Counted from the first letter of the stretch, positions 1 through 8,609 are shown. The stretch: 12,208 nt of DNA from Bacteroidia bacterium (GCA_016209245.1 JACQWN010000053.1:1-12208), one strand, 5' to 3'. Numbers and translations: made by a program. The notes: generated from the sequence alone by a model not told the origin.

Positions 1-64
1 CATATATTTTATATTAAAATTCATGAATTATTCAGGATAATTATTATAAATACCGAAGTTCAAC

Positions 65-72
65 TATTTTTG
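65..72 (+). promoter_or_regulatory. Bacteroidota-type -7 promoter element (TATTTTTG) of the giant T9SS gene
   Basis: TATTTTTG fits the Bacteroidota sigma-factor -7 consensus TANNTTTG. It ends 25 bases before the ATG at 98. No clear -33 TTTG/TTG element is seen about 19 bases further upstream. The same octamer at the same distance precedes the gene at 6273, which strengthens the call. No Shine-Dalgarno-like sequence lies before the ATG, as is usual in this phylum. Confidence 0.55.
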
Positions 73-97
73 TATATTATTTAAAACAACTTGCTTT

Positions 98-3000
98 ATG
101 TTACAGATTAAATTTTTATTCAAAATCACCCTCTTTATCTTTTTTATATTCATGGGGTGGTCAGGAATTGCTCAGAATAACGGCAATTCCTTGACAGGGG
201 ATTTTTCCTCTCCTAAAGTCTTTATTGAAAACAAAGGTCAATATAACGGACGTAACTGGCTGAAAAATTCAGAAATTGAATATGCAATCGCCAATAATAC
301 ATTTCACGTTTTTTTCACAAAACAAGGACTTACATACCGTTTCGATAAATCCATCAGAAATCACGGAAGAAATAAACATGACGATTCATCTATTCCTAAA
401 AGAATAAATATCAGTGAATTAATACATAATATATGGTTAAATGCCAACGGGAATGTTAAAATCATCGCAGAAGATAAATCGTATGATTACTACTCGTATG
501 CTATAAGAAATCCGGGGACCAAAGGAGTTTACAACATTAATTACATTGATGCTTACCAGAAGTTAATTTATAAAAATATATATAATGGTATTGATGTCAT
601 ATATAAAATAGACCATGAGATTGGAATGAAATATTCGCTGATTGTCCATCCCGGCGCTGATCCTGCAAATATAAAAATGAAGTATGTTAACAGTCGCACG
701 AATGTTGGTTCCGAATATATTAGTTATTGGCTTGACAAATCGGGACAATTAATAATAAAAAGTTCACTGGGTGCAATTACCGAGCTTGAACCTTATGTTT
801 ATTACAGAAATTCCAAAAAGGAAATACCCTCGGGGTTCAGATTTGAAAACAATATTTTGTCTTTTGATGTTGAAGATTATGATAACTCTCAGGAAATTAT
901 TATTGATCCTTGGGTAGTATCACCAAATTTTACTACATCCACAGCGGTGTGGGAGGTTGAAACCGATGGTGCTGGCAATGTATATGTGATTGGGGGCGAG
1001 ACACCTATGGAGCTAAAAAAATACAACAGTGCAGGGGCGCTTCAGTGGACATATACAACACCGTGGGATACAGCTTCGGTCTGGTTGGGAACATTGGCAA
1101 CTGATAATTCGGGCACCAGTTACATTACATCAGGAACAGCTCCGGCAATGGAAAGAGTTGATAACAATGCAAATATGATATGGCATAATGATGGAGGCGG
1201 CGGACTTTTTGATGATGAAGAATGGTGGTCAATAACATTTAACTGCGATAAAACAAAACTTATTGTTGGCGGAACCATATTGAATATGTTGTCATTTCCA
1301 AATATGGAAGCTTATGCAACAATATTTGATATGGATATAAATAATGGTAATGTACTGGGGTCTCAAAATTTTGCTTATACGGACTTGTCGGTTATGTTCT
1401 CTACACCGGTAGAAGTCAGGTCAATTTCTTCATCAAAAGGTGCAAAATATATTTTCCTGACACATAATGACGTTGGTGCGATAAACCAGAATATCGGCGT
1501 TTGTCCCAATGAAGAACCCATCTTTCAGGTTGATAATGGACATCATTTAAGTTATAAATGTGAAAACTACCTGCCGGCGACACAGAACGGAGGAGGGCTG
1601 AAAGCCTTAGTCGCCAATGACCAATTCTTCTATACACACAGCGGGGATGAAATCCATAAGCGAGCATTATCAAACGGTTCTTTAATTTCTTCCGCATCTA
1701 TCCCTGGAGGGTCGAATCAAACGGATTTTTTGGGAGAAATCTATGTTGAAAACAGCGGTCTTGATGTGGATAATTGCGGCAATGTTTACGCAGGTTCAAC
1801 CGACCGTATCGTAAAATATGATGCTAACCTGAATATATTAGCACAGTTCAATGTCCCTTTTACAGTGTATGATGTCAGTGTAAATTCCAATGGTGAAGTT
1901 ATAGCTGTCGGCGCTCAGTATGATAATCAATCCACTAACAGGAACGGGAGAATACAATCGGTGAGCTTAAGTGCTTGCGCCCAATATGCGCTGGTCTGCT
2001 GTGATGCAAATATATGTCCGGTTGATACATTTTGCAGTACTGATCCTCCGGTTACATTGACATCATCAACTCCGGGCGGAACATGGAGCGGAACCGGTAT
2101 TACCAATCCCGCCACCGGTGTATTTAATCCATCGGTTTCAGGCGCAGGGATTTTTACTATAGTATATACTTTAGCTTGCGGCAGCGATTCAACAACTATC
2201 ACGGTAAACGCTTGCGCTACCTTGACCGCCTGCCAGGAAACAAACGGAAATATAACCGTTTCCGGTGGAACAGGACCATATAGCTGGGATACTTATATTC
2301 CGGCTTCTACAATTCCGATAACCAATCAGGCCACTTGTGAGAGTTGTGGTTATACCTGGTTTTTTGGACAATGCTTAGACGGGATGTTTCCTGTTACTGA
2401 ATGTAATGTTCCTGCTCAGTGGTCGAATTTTGCCACAGGAACAACCGTCACACCTCCAGGCACCTGGCCTATCCGCGTAACCGATATATACGGAAATACT
2501 CTGGAAATAGCAAACATTTCCACATTGCCTTACTGTTCAAGCTGTCCAACGCTGACTATTACGACAAATATCACGAGTGTACAATGTTATGGACAGTCTA
2601 GCGGAAGCTTTACCGCTTCGACAACCGGCGGAGCTTCGCCTTACGATTATGTTTTAGAAAACAGCGTCGGTACAATTATCGCTACATACAACAATATAAC
2701 GGGAACACAAATTTTTTCGGGACTTGCTGCCGGAACCTATACATTAAATGTATCGGATGATAATAATTGCCCCGGTACAGTTAACGTGACTATTACGCAG
2801 CCCGCCCCTGTATCTGTAAATCTTGGCAATAATATTACAATATGCAGCAATCAAACTGCCGTTCTTAATGCCGGAGCCGGTTTTACATCATATAGCTGGA
2901 ATAACGGAGCCACTACTCAGACAATAACCGTATCTGCCGGGGGGCAATATTCTGTAACAGTTACCAATTCGAGCGGTTGCACAGGCACCGACCAGGTAAA

Positions 3001-6000
3001 TGTCACTGTGAATGCTATTCCTAATGCCGAAGCGGGTAATAATCAGACTATCTGTAATACTATAAATACAACCCTGACCGCTTCAGGAGGTACATCTTAT
3101 CTCTGGAGCACCGGCTCATCCGCTCAGACTATTACCGTTTCACCTGCCGGTACAACAATGTATTATGTTACTGTTACTGCCAACGGATGTTCAGCAGTTG
3201 ATAGCGTAACAGTTTATGTCAGCACTCAGATTGTCGCTTCGATTACAGCCACAATCCCTTCAGTATGTGCAGGTCAATCAACACAACTGGAAGCTGACGG
3301 CGGAACAATTTATTATTGGAATACCGGTGAAACTACTCAGATAATCACAGTGTCTCCACCGGCTACTACGACTTATTCCGTTACTGTTTCCGACCCAAAT
3401 GGATGTACTGGTACCGCACAAATTCAAATAGATGTAACCGATAGCATTTCTGTTATTATTTCTCCTCCTACAATTTGTACGGGAGAATCAGCCCAGTTGA
3501 CTGCCTCCGGAGGAACTTCATTCCTCTGGAGTACTGGTGAAACAACACAATCAATCATAGTTTCACCACCTGTTACAACAACCTATTCAGTTACTGTAAC
3601 CGATATCGGTTGCTCCGGCTCTACAACAGTTACTGTTACAGTTTACAATACACCGGTTGCCAATGCAGGAAGCGATCAGACAATATGTGCCGGACAGCCG
3701 GCTATTCTTACAGCTTCAGGCGGAACCACATACCAATGGAACACCGGAAGCACTTTAAGTTCAATTACCGTATATCCATTATCAACTACTACTTACTATG
3801 TTACAGTCTCGCAAAATGGTTGTTCCGATGACGATGATATAAATATAACCGTTAATTCTTCACCGCAAGTTGATTTAGGGACCGACCTGACAATATGTAC
3901 CGGTTCTGCAATTACATTATCGGCAGGAAGCGGAGATTCTTATTCATGGAGCCAGGGAAGCTTAACTCAATCAATCACTGTTACACCGGTTGTTACAACA
4001 ATTTATTCGGTTACAGTAACAACAAATGGCTGTTCTTCTTCCGATGCGGTGACCATTACAGTTAACTCTACTCCTTCGGCTGACGCCGGGCCAAACCAAT
4101 CTGTCTGCCAGGGAGCATCTGTTACGCTGACTGCAACAGGCGGCACATCATATTTATGGAGCACTCAGGCGACAAATGCAAGCATAAATGTATCGCCATT
4201 ACAAACAACTACTTATTATGTTACGATAACACAGAATAATTGCACAGGTACCGATTCAGTAACGGTTACAGTAGGTGCGGCAGTTAATCCTGTTATCACC
4301 GCCTTGCCTTCAACTATTTGTGAAAGCCAATCGTCGGTTCTTACAGCCACAGGCGGCTCACAGTTTCTTTGGAGCACAGGCGAAACAACGCAATCAATTA
4401 CAGTTTCCCCGTCTAACAGTACAATATATACTGTGACAGTATCAGAAAGCGGATGTTCCGGAACTACAAACATTCAGATTGTTGTTAACCCTGGAATCAC
4501 GGCTATTAGCTCTCCGGCTACAATTTGCCAAGGAGAATCTGCTATTCTTACGGTATCGTCAGGCGACTCGTACATCTGGAGCACAGGCGCTACAACTCAA
4601 ATTATCAGCGTATCACCGGCAGTTACAACTACTTACTATGTTACTGTTTCTTCAATTACCTGCACCGATTCTGCTGAAGTAGCTGTTACGGTCAATTCTT
4701 TACCTGTTGCAAATGCAGGGCTTGATAAAGAAATATGCTCCGGTTCATCAGTTACATTAACCGCCACCGGCGGTGGTACTTATACTTGGAGCAATTCGAT
4801 GACAGGGCCTAGTATTACGTTCACTCCACAAACGTCGGCGACTTATATAGTAACCGTAACAAATGCGGAAGGATGTACTTCGAGCGATGGTGTTATCGTC
4901 CTCGTAAATCCTTCACCAATAGCTAATGCCGGTTCCGACCGGATAATTTGTGAAGGCGACAATGTTCAGCTTAATGCAACAGGAGGAATTTCTTATTTAT
5001 GGTCGCCTGCGTCCGGGCTTAGCTCTGCAATTATACCAAATCCCATTGCATCACCTCTGATAACTACGGTATATACTGTTTCTGTTACTAATCAAAACGG
5101 ATGTTCTGATATTGATGTATTGACCATTACTGTAAATCCGGAACTACTGGTTGACTTAGAAATACTAGTTTCGCCTTCCGATACAATCTGTAAAGGAGAT
5201 GAAATTACATTTACTGCTGTTCCGACAAATCCTGGAACCAATCCTGTATATCAATGGAAAGTTAATAATCTTGATGTAGGAACAAACAGTCCTATATACA
5301 CAACTATGAATTTGAACGACAGCAGTATGGTTTCCTGTATCCTTACTTCCTCGGAACAATGTGTAATCAATAATCCCGCTATTTACGCTATTCCGATTAG
5401 AGTATTTCCGCTCCCCAAAATTGATATAGATGTTGACAATACCAAAGGATGTCAGCCCTTATCAGTTCATTTTCAGGCGACAAGCTCACCCAGCGGAACT
5501 TATTACTGGGACCTTGGAGATAATTCAACTGCTACAGGCAGTGATTTTACTCATGTTTATTCAAATGCCGGTTTTTATGATGTTACTGTAACTGTAACCA
5601 CGCCACAAGGTTGTTCCAATTCGGTGGAATATCAAAATATTATTCAGGTTTATCCGCTCCCCGAATCTGAATTTTATGCCGAACCTGAAGTAGTAACACT
5701 AATAAGACCCCAGATAAATATTGCAAATTATACAACTGGAAGCTATGTTGATGTATGTATTTTAGGTGATGGTGATACAATCACCGTGCTCGGAGGGTAT
5801 GATTTTTATCATTTATATTTGATTCCGGGACAGTTCCATGTCATACTTATATCATATTCAGGTCATGGTTGCATTGATTCGACATCTTTGAATGTAACGG
5901 TAAAACCTGAATATACGTTTTATGCTCCAAGTGCATTTACGCCTGAAAACGATGATTTAAATAATATTTTTTGTGTGAAGGGAACAGGAATTGATGCCAA

Positions 6001-6214
6001 TAACTTCCGGATGTATATTTATGATCGCTGGGGTGAAGTAATATATGAAACCGACAAATTTGATTCAGAAAATCCGGAGTTATACGGTTGGGATGGAAGA
6101 GTGAAAGATGGAAAACGCCCGGCGCCTCCGGGAACTTATACATGGCTTGTAATTTTTAAAGATCTTTCCGGTGTTGAGCATAAGGAAGCAGGGGCGGTAA
6201 CACTTATTCGTTAA
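98..6214 (+). CDS. Giant secreted multidomain adhesin-like protein with T9SS type B (gliding motility-associated) C-terminal domain
   Basis: 2038 aa. A signal peptide (hydrophobic residues about 5-20, ending near GIAQ) is followed by a DUF7948-like domain (about 40-272, starting FIENKGQ and ending IIIDPW). A propeller-like region follows (about 280-625, with strands such as DGAGNVYVIGG and VDNCGNVYAGS), then an Ig-like domain (about 640-712, GTWSGTGITNPATGVFNP) and a SprB-like repeat (about 817-900, GLAAGTYTLNVSDDNNC). Eleven Ig-like repeats occupy 902-1681. An extra Ig-like module (from 1682), a PKD domain (YYWDLGDNST) and a degenerate PKD-like module follow. The C-terminus (1939-2038) is a CHU_C domain with APSAFTPENDDLNN, YIYDRWGEVIY, GWDG, PPGTYTW and a final VTLIR. 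Such proteins are exported by the type IX system and held at the surface; a role in adhesion or gliding is inference. The start is fixed by the signal peptide and the promoter element at 65-72. The frame is intact and the gene stands alone. Confidence 0.93.
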   Translation: MLQIKFLFKITLFIFFIFMGWSGIAQNNGNSLTGDFSSPKVFIENKGQYNGRNWLKNSEIEYAIANNTFHVFFTKQGLTYRFDKSIRNHGRNKHDDSSIPKRINISELIHNIWLNANGNVKIIAEDKSYDYYSYAIRNPGTKGVYNINYIDAYQKLIYKNIYNGIDVIYKIDHEIGMKYSLIVHPGADPANIKMKYVNSRTNVGSEYISYWLDKSGQLIIKSSLGAITELEPYVYYRNSKKEIPSGFRFENNILSFDVEDYDNSQEIIIDPWVVSPNFTTSTAVWEVETDGAGNVYVIGGETPMELKKYNSAGALQWTYTTPWDTASVWLGTLATDNSGTSYITSGTAPAMERVDNNANMIWHNDGGGGLFDDEEWWSITFNCDKTKLIVGGTILNMLSFPNMEAYATIFDMDINNGNVLGSQNFAYTDLSVMFSTPVEVRSISSSKGAKYIFLTHNDVGAINQNIGVCPNEEPIFQVDNGHHLSYKCENYLPATQNGGGLKALVANDQFFYTHSGDEIHKRALSNGSLISSASIPGGSNQTDFLGEIYVENSGLDVDNCGNVYAGSTDRIVKYDANLNILAQFNVPFTVYDVSVNSNGEVIAVGAQYDNQSTNRNGRIQSVSLSACAQYALVCCDANICPVDTFCSTDPPVTLTSSTPGGTWSGTGITNPATGVFNPSVSGAGIFTIVYTLACGSDSTTITVNACATLTACQETNGNITVSGGTGPYSWDTYIPASTIPITNQATCESCGYTWFFGQCLDGMFPVTECNVPAQWSNFATGTTVTPPGTWPIRVTDIYGNTLEIANISTLPYCSSCPTLTITTNITSVQCYGQSSGSFTASTTGGASPYDYVLENSVGTIIATYNNITGTQIFSGLAAGTYTLNVSDDNNCPGTVNVTITQPAPVSVNLGNNITICSNQTAVLNAGAGFTSYSWNNGATTQTITVSAGGQYSVTVTNSSGCTGTDQVNVTVNAIPNAEAGNNQTICNTINTTLTASGGTSYLWSTGSSAQTITVSPAGTTMYYVTVTANGCSAVDSVTVYVSTQIVASITATIPSVCAGQSTQLEADGGTIYYWNTGETTQIITVSPPATTTYSVTVSDPNGCTGTAQIQIDVTDSISVIISPPTICTGESAQLTASGGTSFLWSTGETTQSIIVSPPVTTTYSVTVTDIGCSGSTTVTVTVYNTPVANAGSDQTICAGQPAILTASGGTTYQWNTGSTLSSITVYPLSTTTYYVTVSQNGCSDDDDINITVNSSPQVDLGTDLTICTGSAITLSAGSGDSYSWSQGSLTQSITVTPVVTTIYSVTVTTNGCSSSDAVTITVNSTPSADAGPNQSVCQGASVTLTATGGTSYLWSTQATNASINVSPLQTTTYYVTITQNNCTGTDSVTVTVGAAVNPVITALPSTICESQSSVLTATGGSQFLWSTGETTQSITVSPSNSTIYTVTVSESGCSGTTNIQIVVNPGITAISSPATICQGESAILTVSSGDSYIWSTGATTQIISVSPAVTTTYYVTVSSITCTDSAEVAVTVNSLPVANAGLDKEICSGSSVTLTATGGGTYTWSNSMTGPSITFTPQTSATYIVTVTNAEGCTSSDGVIVLVNPSPIANAGSDRIICEGDNVQLNATGGISYLWSPASGLSSAIIPNPIASPLITTVYTVSVTNQNGCSDIDVLTITVNPELLVDLEILVSPSDTICKGDEITFTAVPTNPGTNPVYQWKVNNLDVGTNSPIYTTMNLNDSSMVSCILTSSEQCVINNPAIYAIPIRVFPLPKIDIDVDNTKGCQPLSVHFQATSSPSGTYYWDLGDNSTATGSDFTHVYSNAGFYDVTVTVTTPQGCSNSVEYQNIIQVYPLPESEFYAEPEVVTLIRPQINIANYTTGSYVDVCILGDGDTITVLGGYDFYHLYLIPGQFHVILISYSGHGCIDSTSLNVTVKPEYTFYAPSAFTPENDDLNNIFCVKGTGIDANNFRMYIYDRWGEVIYETDKFDSENPELYGWDGRVKDGKRPAPPGTYTWLVIFKDLSGVEHKEAGAVTLIR
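2801..5140 (+). repeat. Eleven tandem Ig-like repeats (about 70 aa, 210 bp each) arranged as a 5+5+1 higher-order repeat
   Basis: Each unit has the plan [..AG.(D/N)Q or ..SP.T]-IC-G-S..LTASGGTSYLWSTG, then TQSITVSP, TTTYYVTVT, GC, TVTVN. Two cysteines per unit (IC and GC) probably form one disulfide. Units 1-5 (2801-3859) match units 6-10 (3860-4912) in order. Units 1 and 6 share V(N/D)LG..(I/L)TIC and L(N/S)AG.G. Units 3 and 8 share ITA..PS.(I/V)C and IQI.V. Units 4 and 9 share SP.TIC.GESA.LT. Units 5 and 10 share PVANAG. Unit 11 (4913-5140) is longer, 76 aa. Codons differ widely between units, so the array is old and not recently homogenised. Confidence 0.85.
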
Positions 6215-6239
6215 CCTCTCTTAAATTATATTTTTTTAT

Positions 6240-6247
6240 TATTTTTG
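6240..6247 (+). promoter_or_regulatory. Bacteroidota-type -7 promoter element (TATTTTTG) of the Uma2 pair
   Basis: TATTTTTG fits TANNTTTG, and 25 bases separate it from the ATG at 6273, exactly as for the element at 65-72. It lies in the 58-base gap after the giant gene's stop, so the Uma2 pair is probably transcribed on its own. No convincing -33 element is visible. Confidence 0.55.
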
Positions 6248-6272
6248 CATTCAAAATTTTAATTGAAGTATT

Positions 6273-6854
6273 ATGATGGAAACATTCATGATAAACACCA
6301 ACGCATTTCGGATGACGGATAAAGACTTTTTTAATTTTTGCATACAAAACCGCGATTTGCGTTTTGAACGGGATAAGAACCAAAATATTTTAGTTATGAC
6401 ACCTACTCATTCTGAAACAGGGAGATGGAATGCAAACATCCTGGCTATTCTATGGATGTGGAATAACAGTTGCAAGCTTGGATATGCTTTTGACTCCAGT
6501 ACCGGATTTACTTTGTCAAATGGAGCGGTTCGCTCGCCTGATGCTGCATGGATAAAAAAAGGACGTTGGGAAGCATTATCAAAAAAAGACCGGCAACGAT
6601 TTGCACATATATGTCCCGATTTTGTCATTGAACTTAAATCGGAATATGATTCAATAAAAATTTTACAGGATAAAATGCAGGAATGGCTCGAAAATGGTTG
6701 CCGGTTAGGTTGGCTTATTGACCTCGAACATAAAAAAGTTTATATCTATGTTCCTGATAAACCTGTGAGGGTAGTAGAAGGATTTAACCAAACATTATCA
6801 GGAAATCATATTCTTCATGGTTTTAAATTAAATTTGAAAGATTTATTAACCTGA
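6273..6854 (+). CDS. Uma2-family protein (DUF820, PD-(D/E)XK nuclease-like), first of a tandem pair
   Basis: 193 aa, the usual size for Uma2/DUF820 proteins. The family is assigned to the PD-(D/E)XK nuclease fold, but its cellular role is not established. The conserved core is visible: RSPDAAW with D90, then CPDFVIELKS with E120-L-K122, a complete E-x-K motif, then DKMQEWLENGCRLGWLID (about 132-149), the family's K..Y..G..WLID segment. E48 in the HSETG segment may be a further acidic ligand. There is no signal peptide, so it should be cytoplasmic. The start at 6273 has two close in-frame alternatives (6276, 6288); 6273 keeps the 25-base spacing to the promoter. The next gene begins one base after the stop, so the two are probably co-transcribed. 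Confidence 0.85.
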   Translation: MMETFMINTNAFRMTDKDFFNFCIQNRDLRFERDKNQNILVMTPTHSETGRWNANILAILWMWNNSCKLGYAFDSSTGFTLSNGAVRSPDAAWIKKGRWEALSKKDRQRFAHICPDFVIELKSEYDSIKILQDKMQEWLENGCRLGWLIDLEHKKVYIYVPDKPVRVVEGFNQTLSGNHILHGFKLNLKDLLT

Positions 6855-6855
6855 T

Positions 6856-7503
6856 ATGTACAAAGAATTGGACATTTTATACCAAATGCCTGAATTTCCG
6901 AAGATTCTTGCCGAAATGGAAGAAAAATGGAAGACAGAGCAGGCAAAAAGAAACTGGTTTTATAATGAAATAAACGATTCGGTAAAAGCCGAATTTATTA
7001 ATGGAGAAATTATTATCCATTCACCGGTAACATTGAAGCATAATCAAATATCAAAGAGACTATTAATATTACTTGACGTTTATGTTAATAAGCATAAACT
7101 TGGGTTAGTTGGAATTGAAAAAATATTAATTCGCCTTACGCGTAACGATTACGAACCGGATATCTGTTTTTTTAATAATGAAAAGGCATCGGAATTTACT
7201 CCTGAACAGAAATTATTTCCAGCGCCCGATTTTATTATTGAAATTACATCTGAATCATCCGAAAAGATAGATAGGGGAATAAAACTGAAGGATTATGAAC
7301 TCCATAATATACCTGAATATTGGATTATTGACCATGAAAATGAAATAATTGAACAATATATTTTATCAAAAAACAAATACATGAAGACAATTATTAATAA
7401 GCAACAGATATTAATATCACACATTATTGATGGTTTTAAGATACCTGCAAATGCTGTTTTTGATGAAAAAATTTGCAGGGAGATACTAAAAAATATTATA
7501 TAA
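6856..7503 (+). CDS. Uma2-family protein (DUF820, PD-(D/E)XK nuclease-like), second of a tandem pair
   Basis: 215 aa. Family marks: INGEIIIHSPVTLKHNQIS (49-66), EPD at 100-102, PDFIIEITSESS (124-135) with E129, D139 followed by K143/K145 and Y147, and EYWIIDHENE (154-163). The lysine of the E-x-K motif is T131 here, as in many Uma2 proteins where a downstream lysine may substitute. The first about 40 residues (PEFPKILAEMEEKW) form a helical extension absent from the upstream paralogue. Outside the core the pair are quite different, so this is not a recent duplication. The start codon lies one base past the upstream stop, which implies translational coupling. The inverted-repeat element begins 10 bases after the stop and may end the transcript. 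Confidence 0.85.
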   Translation: MYKELDILYQMPEFPKILAEMEEKWKTEQAKRNWFYNEINDSVKAEFINGEIIIHSPVTLKHNQISKRLLILLDVYVNKHKLGLVGIEKILIRLTRNDYEPDICFFNNEKASEFTPEQKLFPAPDFIIEITSESSEKIDRGIKLKDYELHNIPEYWIIDHENEIIEQYILSKNKYMKTIINKQQILISHIIDGFKIPANAVFDEKICREILKNII

Positions 7504-7512
7504 CAAATATAC

Positions 7513-7689
7513 AAATTTTGTAATTATTTAGGTCAATGTTATTTCATACGTATATTATCCCAACGAAGTACGAATTTTTTACGAATATACGAATTACGAA
7601 TACGCTGGCCATTTCGTAATTCGTAAGTTCGTATATTTTTCGTACTTCGGTGGGATAATACTGCTCCTACCTAAATAGTTACCAAATTT
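7513..7689. repeat. Nested inverted-repeat element, possibly MITE- or REP-like
   Basis: An outer inverted repeat of 21 bases (7513-7533 against 7669-7689) matches at 19 of 21 positions; its core is TATTTAGGT facing ACCTAAATA. It encloses the 108-bp palindrome at 7553-7660. The spacers are unequal, 19 bases on the left and 8 on the right. No open reading frame lies inside. No clear target-site duplication is visible at either outer end, so mobility is not shown. It fills most of the gap between the Uma2 pair and the lipoprotein gene. Confidence 0.65.
7553..7660. repeat. 108-bp palindrome of TACGAA/TTCGTA hexamers with a 12-base loop
   Basis: Arms of 48 bases (7553-7600 and 7613-7660) pair with about seven mismatches and no gaps around the loop TACGCTGGCCAT. 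The left arm carries TACGAA at 7569, 7580, 7588 and 7595; the right arm has the mirrored TTCGTA at 7613, 7620, 7628 and 7639. Transcribed, it would form a long stable stem and could stop or protect the Uma2 transcript. As DNA it could extrude a cruciform, bind a protein repeatedly, or be a dispersed repeat. It lacks the T-run expected right after an intrinsic terminator stem. Confidence 0.85.
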
Positions 7690-7726
7690 TAACATTATTC
7701 GTGAAACGGGATAAATTTATACATTA

Positions 7727-8590
7727 ATGAATATGATAAAAATATTTACAATTTTAGCAGCAATATCATTGCTAATATATATTCCCGGATGCAAAAATCA
7801 GCCCGGTGAAACATCAGACCAGAAAAATTTATCGGATAGTTTAAGTACCGCCGGAACTGGCAGTGGGGCTATTTTTTCAATGCCTGCCCCGCTTCAGATT
7901 GCTAATATGCTGCGAAAAAGCAAACCCGAATTTTACTCCGACCTGCTGATTCCACAAAAAAAGGAGCTAACTATGCCTGCTTCCGAAGTACAAAAAGCGC
8001 TTCTGCTTGGTATGATTTCAGTTGATATGGGCTATTCCGTCGTTTACGAACGTCAGCAAATTTTACTTGATTATGCTGCCAAAGCGAAAATACTTTCCCA
8101 GGAGCTTGGTATTTCAGGCGCTTTCACACCTCAAATTATTCAGCGGTTAGAAAATAATATGAATAATATTGATTCATTAAGTTATCTGGTTCTATCTTCG
8201 TTCAACGATGTCAACAATTATTTTATCGAAAATGATCGTCAGCAAGCAGGAATTTTAGTGCTTACAGGAGGTTTCGTCGAAGGATTATATCTTTCGACTG
8301 TAGTTGCTTATGAAGATAAATCTGAAACAGGTAAAATCATAGTCGGGCAACAGAAATTTTTCCTGGACAATACATTAAAATTAATTGACCCCGATAAATC
8401 CGATTCTATTCTTACAAATTTTCTCAATAACCTTATAATGCTTAAACAAGATTTCGATAAAATTGAAATTACTTATTCCGCTTCAAAAGATCCTTTCAGG
8501 AAAAAGGTTGATAAATTGACAATGACAGAGGAAACTCTTGTTACAATTAAAAACAGAATAACGGAAATAAGAAATAAAATATTATTTTAA
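7727..8590 (+). CDS. Conserved Bacteroidota-type lipoprotein of unknown function
   Basis: 287 aa. The N-terminus is a lipoprotein signal: MNMIKIF, a hydrophobic stretch, then IPGC with the lipidation cysteine at C22, so the protein should be membrane-anchored. A low-complexity Ser/Gly/Thr linker runs to about residue 48. The rest looks mostly helical and includes MISVDMGYSVVYERQQILLDYAAKAKILSQELGIS, DSLSYLVLSSFNDVNNYF and GGFVEGLYLSTVVAY in three stretches. I recall this layout from conserved hypothetical lipoproteins of Bacteroidota, but I know no function. No catalytic motif is evident. A second in-frame ATG at 7733 is also possible. The gene follows the palindromic element and stands apart from its neighbours. 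Confidence 0.8.
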   Translation: MNMIKIFTILAAISLLIYIPGCKNQPGETSDQKNLSDSLSTAGTGSGAIFSMPAPLQIANMLRKSKPEFYSDLLIPQKKELTMPASEVQKALLLGMISVDMGYSVVYERQQILLDYAAKAKILSQELGISGAFTPQIIQRLENNMNNIDSLSYLVLSSFNDVNNYFIENDRQQAGILVLTGGFVEGLYLSTVVAYEDKSETGKIIVGQQKFFLDNTLKLIDPDKSDSILTNFLNNLIMLKQDFDKIEITYSASKDPFRKKVDKLTMTEETLVTIKNRITEIRNKILF

Positions 8591-8591
8591 T

Positions 8592-8609
8592 TATAATAAA
8601 TTTATTATA
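8592..8609. terminator. AT-only perfect palindrome just after the lipoprotein gene, possible weak terminator
   Basis: TATAATAAATTTATTATA is a perfect 18-base palindrome that starts one base after the stop codon at 8590 and is followed by TTTAATTTTTCTC. The position suits a terminator, but a stem with only A and T and no loop would be weak. In DNA this AT-rich it may be chance. Confidence 0.25.

Noticed and set aside
1416..2371. Minus-strand open frames inside the giant gene (1416-1697, 1927-2202, 2189-2371)
   Set aside because: They lie opposite a well-supported coding frame, have no recognisable domains and follow its repeat structure; shadows.
7553..7660. Palindrome as an integron attC site or a CRISPR repeat
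   Set aside because: The required end motifs of attC (RYYYAAC and GTTRRRY) are not both present, and there is one palindrome with no spaced repeats or cas genes.
7553..7660. Palindrome as a classical intrinsic terminator
   Set aside because: The stem is much longer than usual, AT-rich, and not followed by a T-run; it is kept as a repeat with possible transcript-end function.
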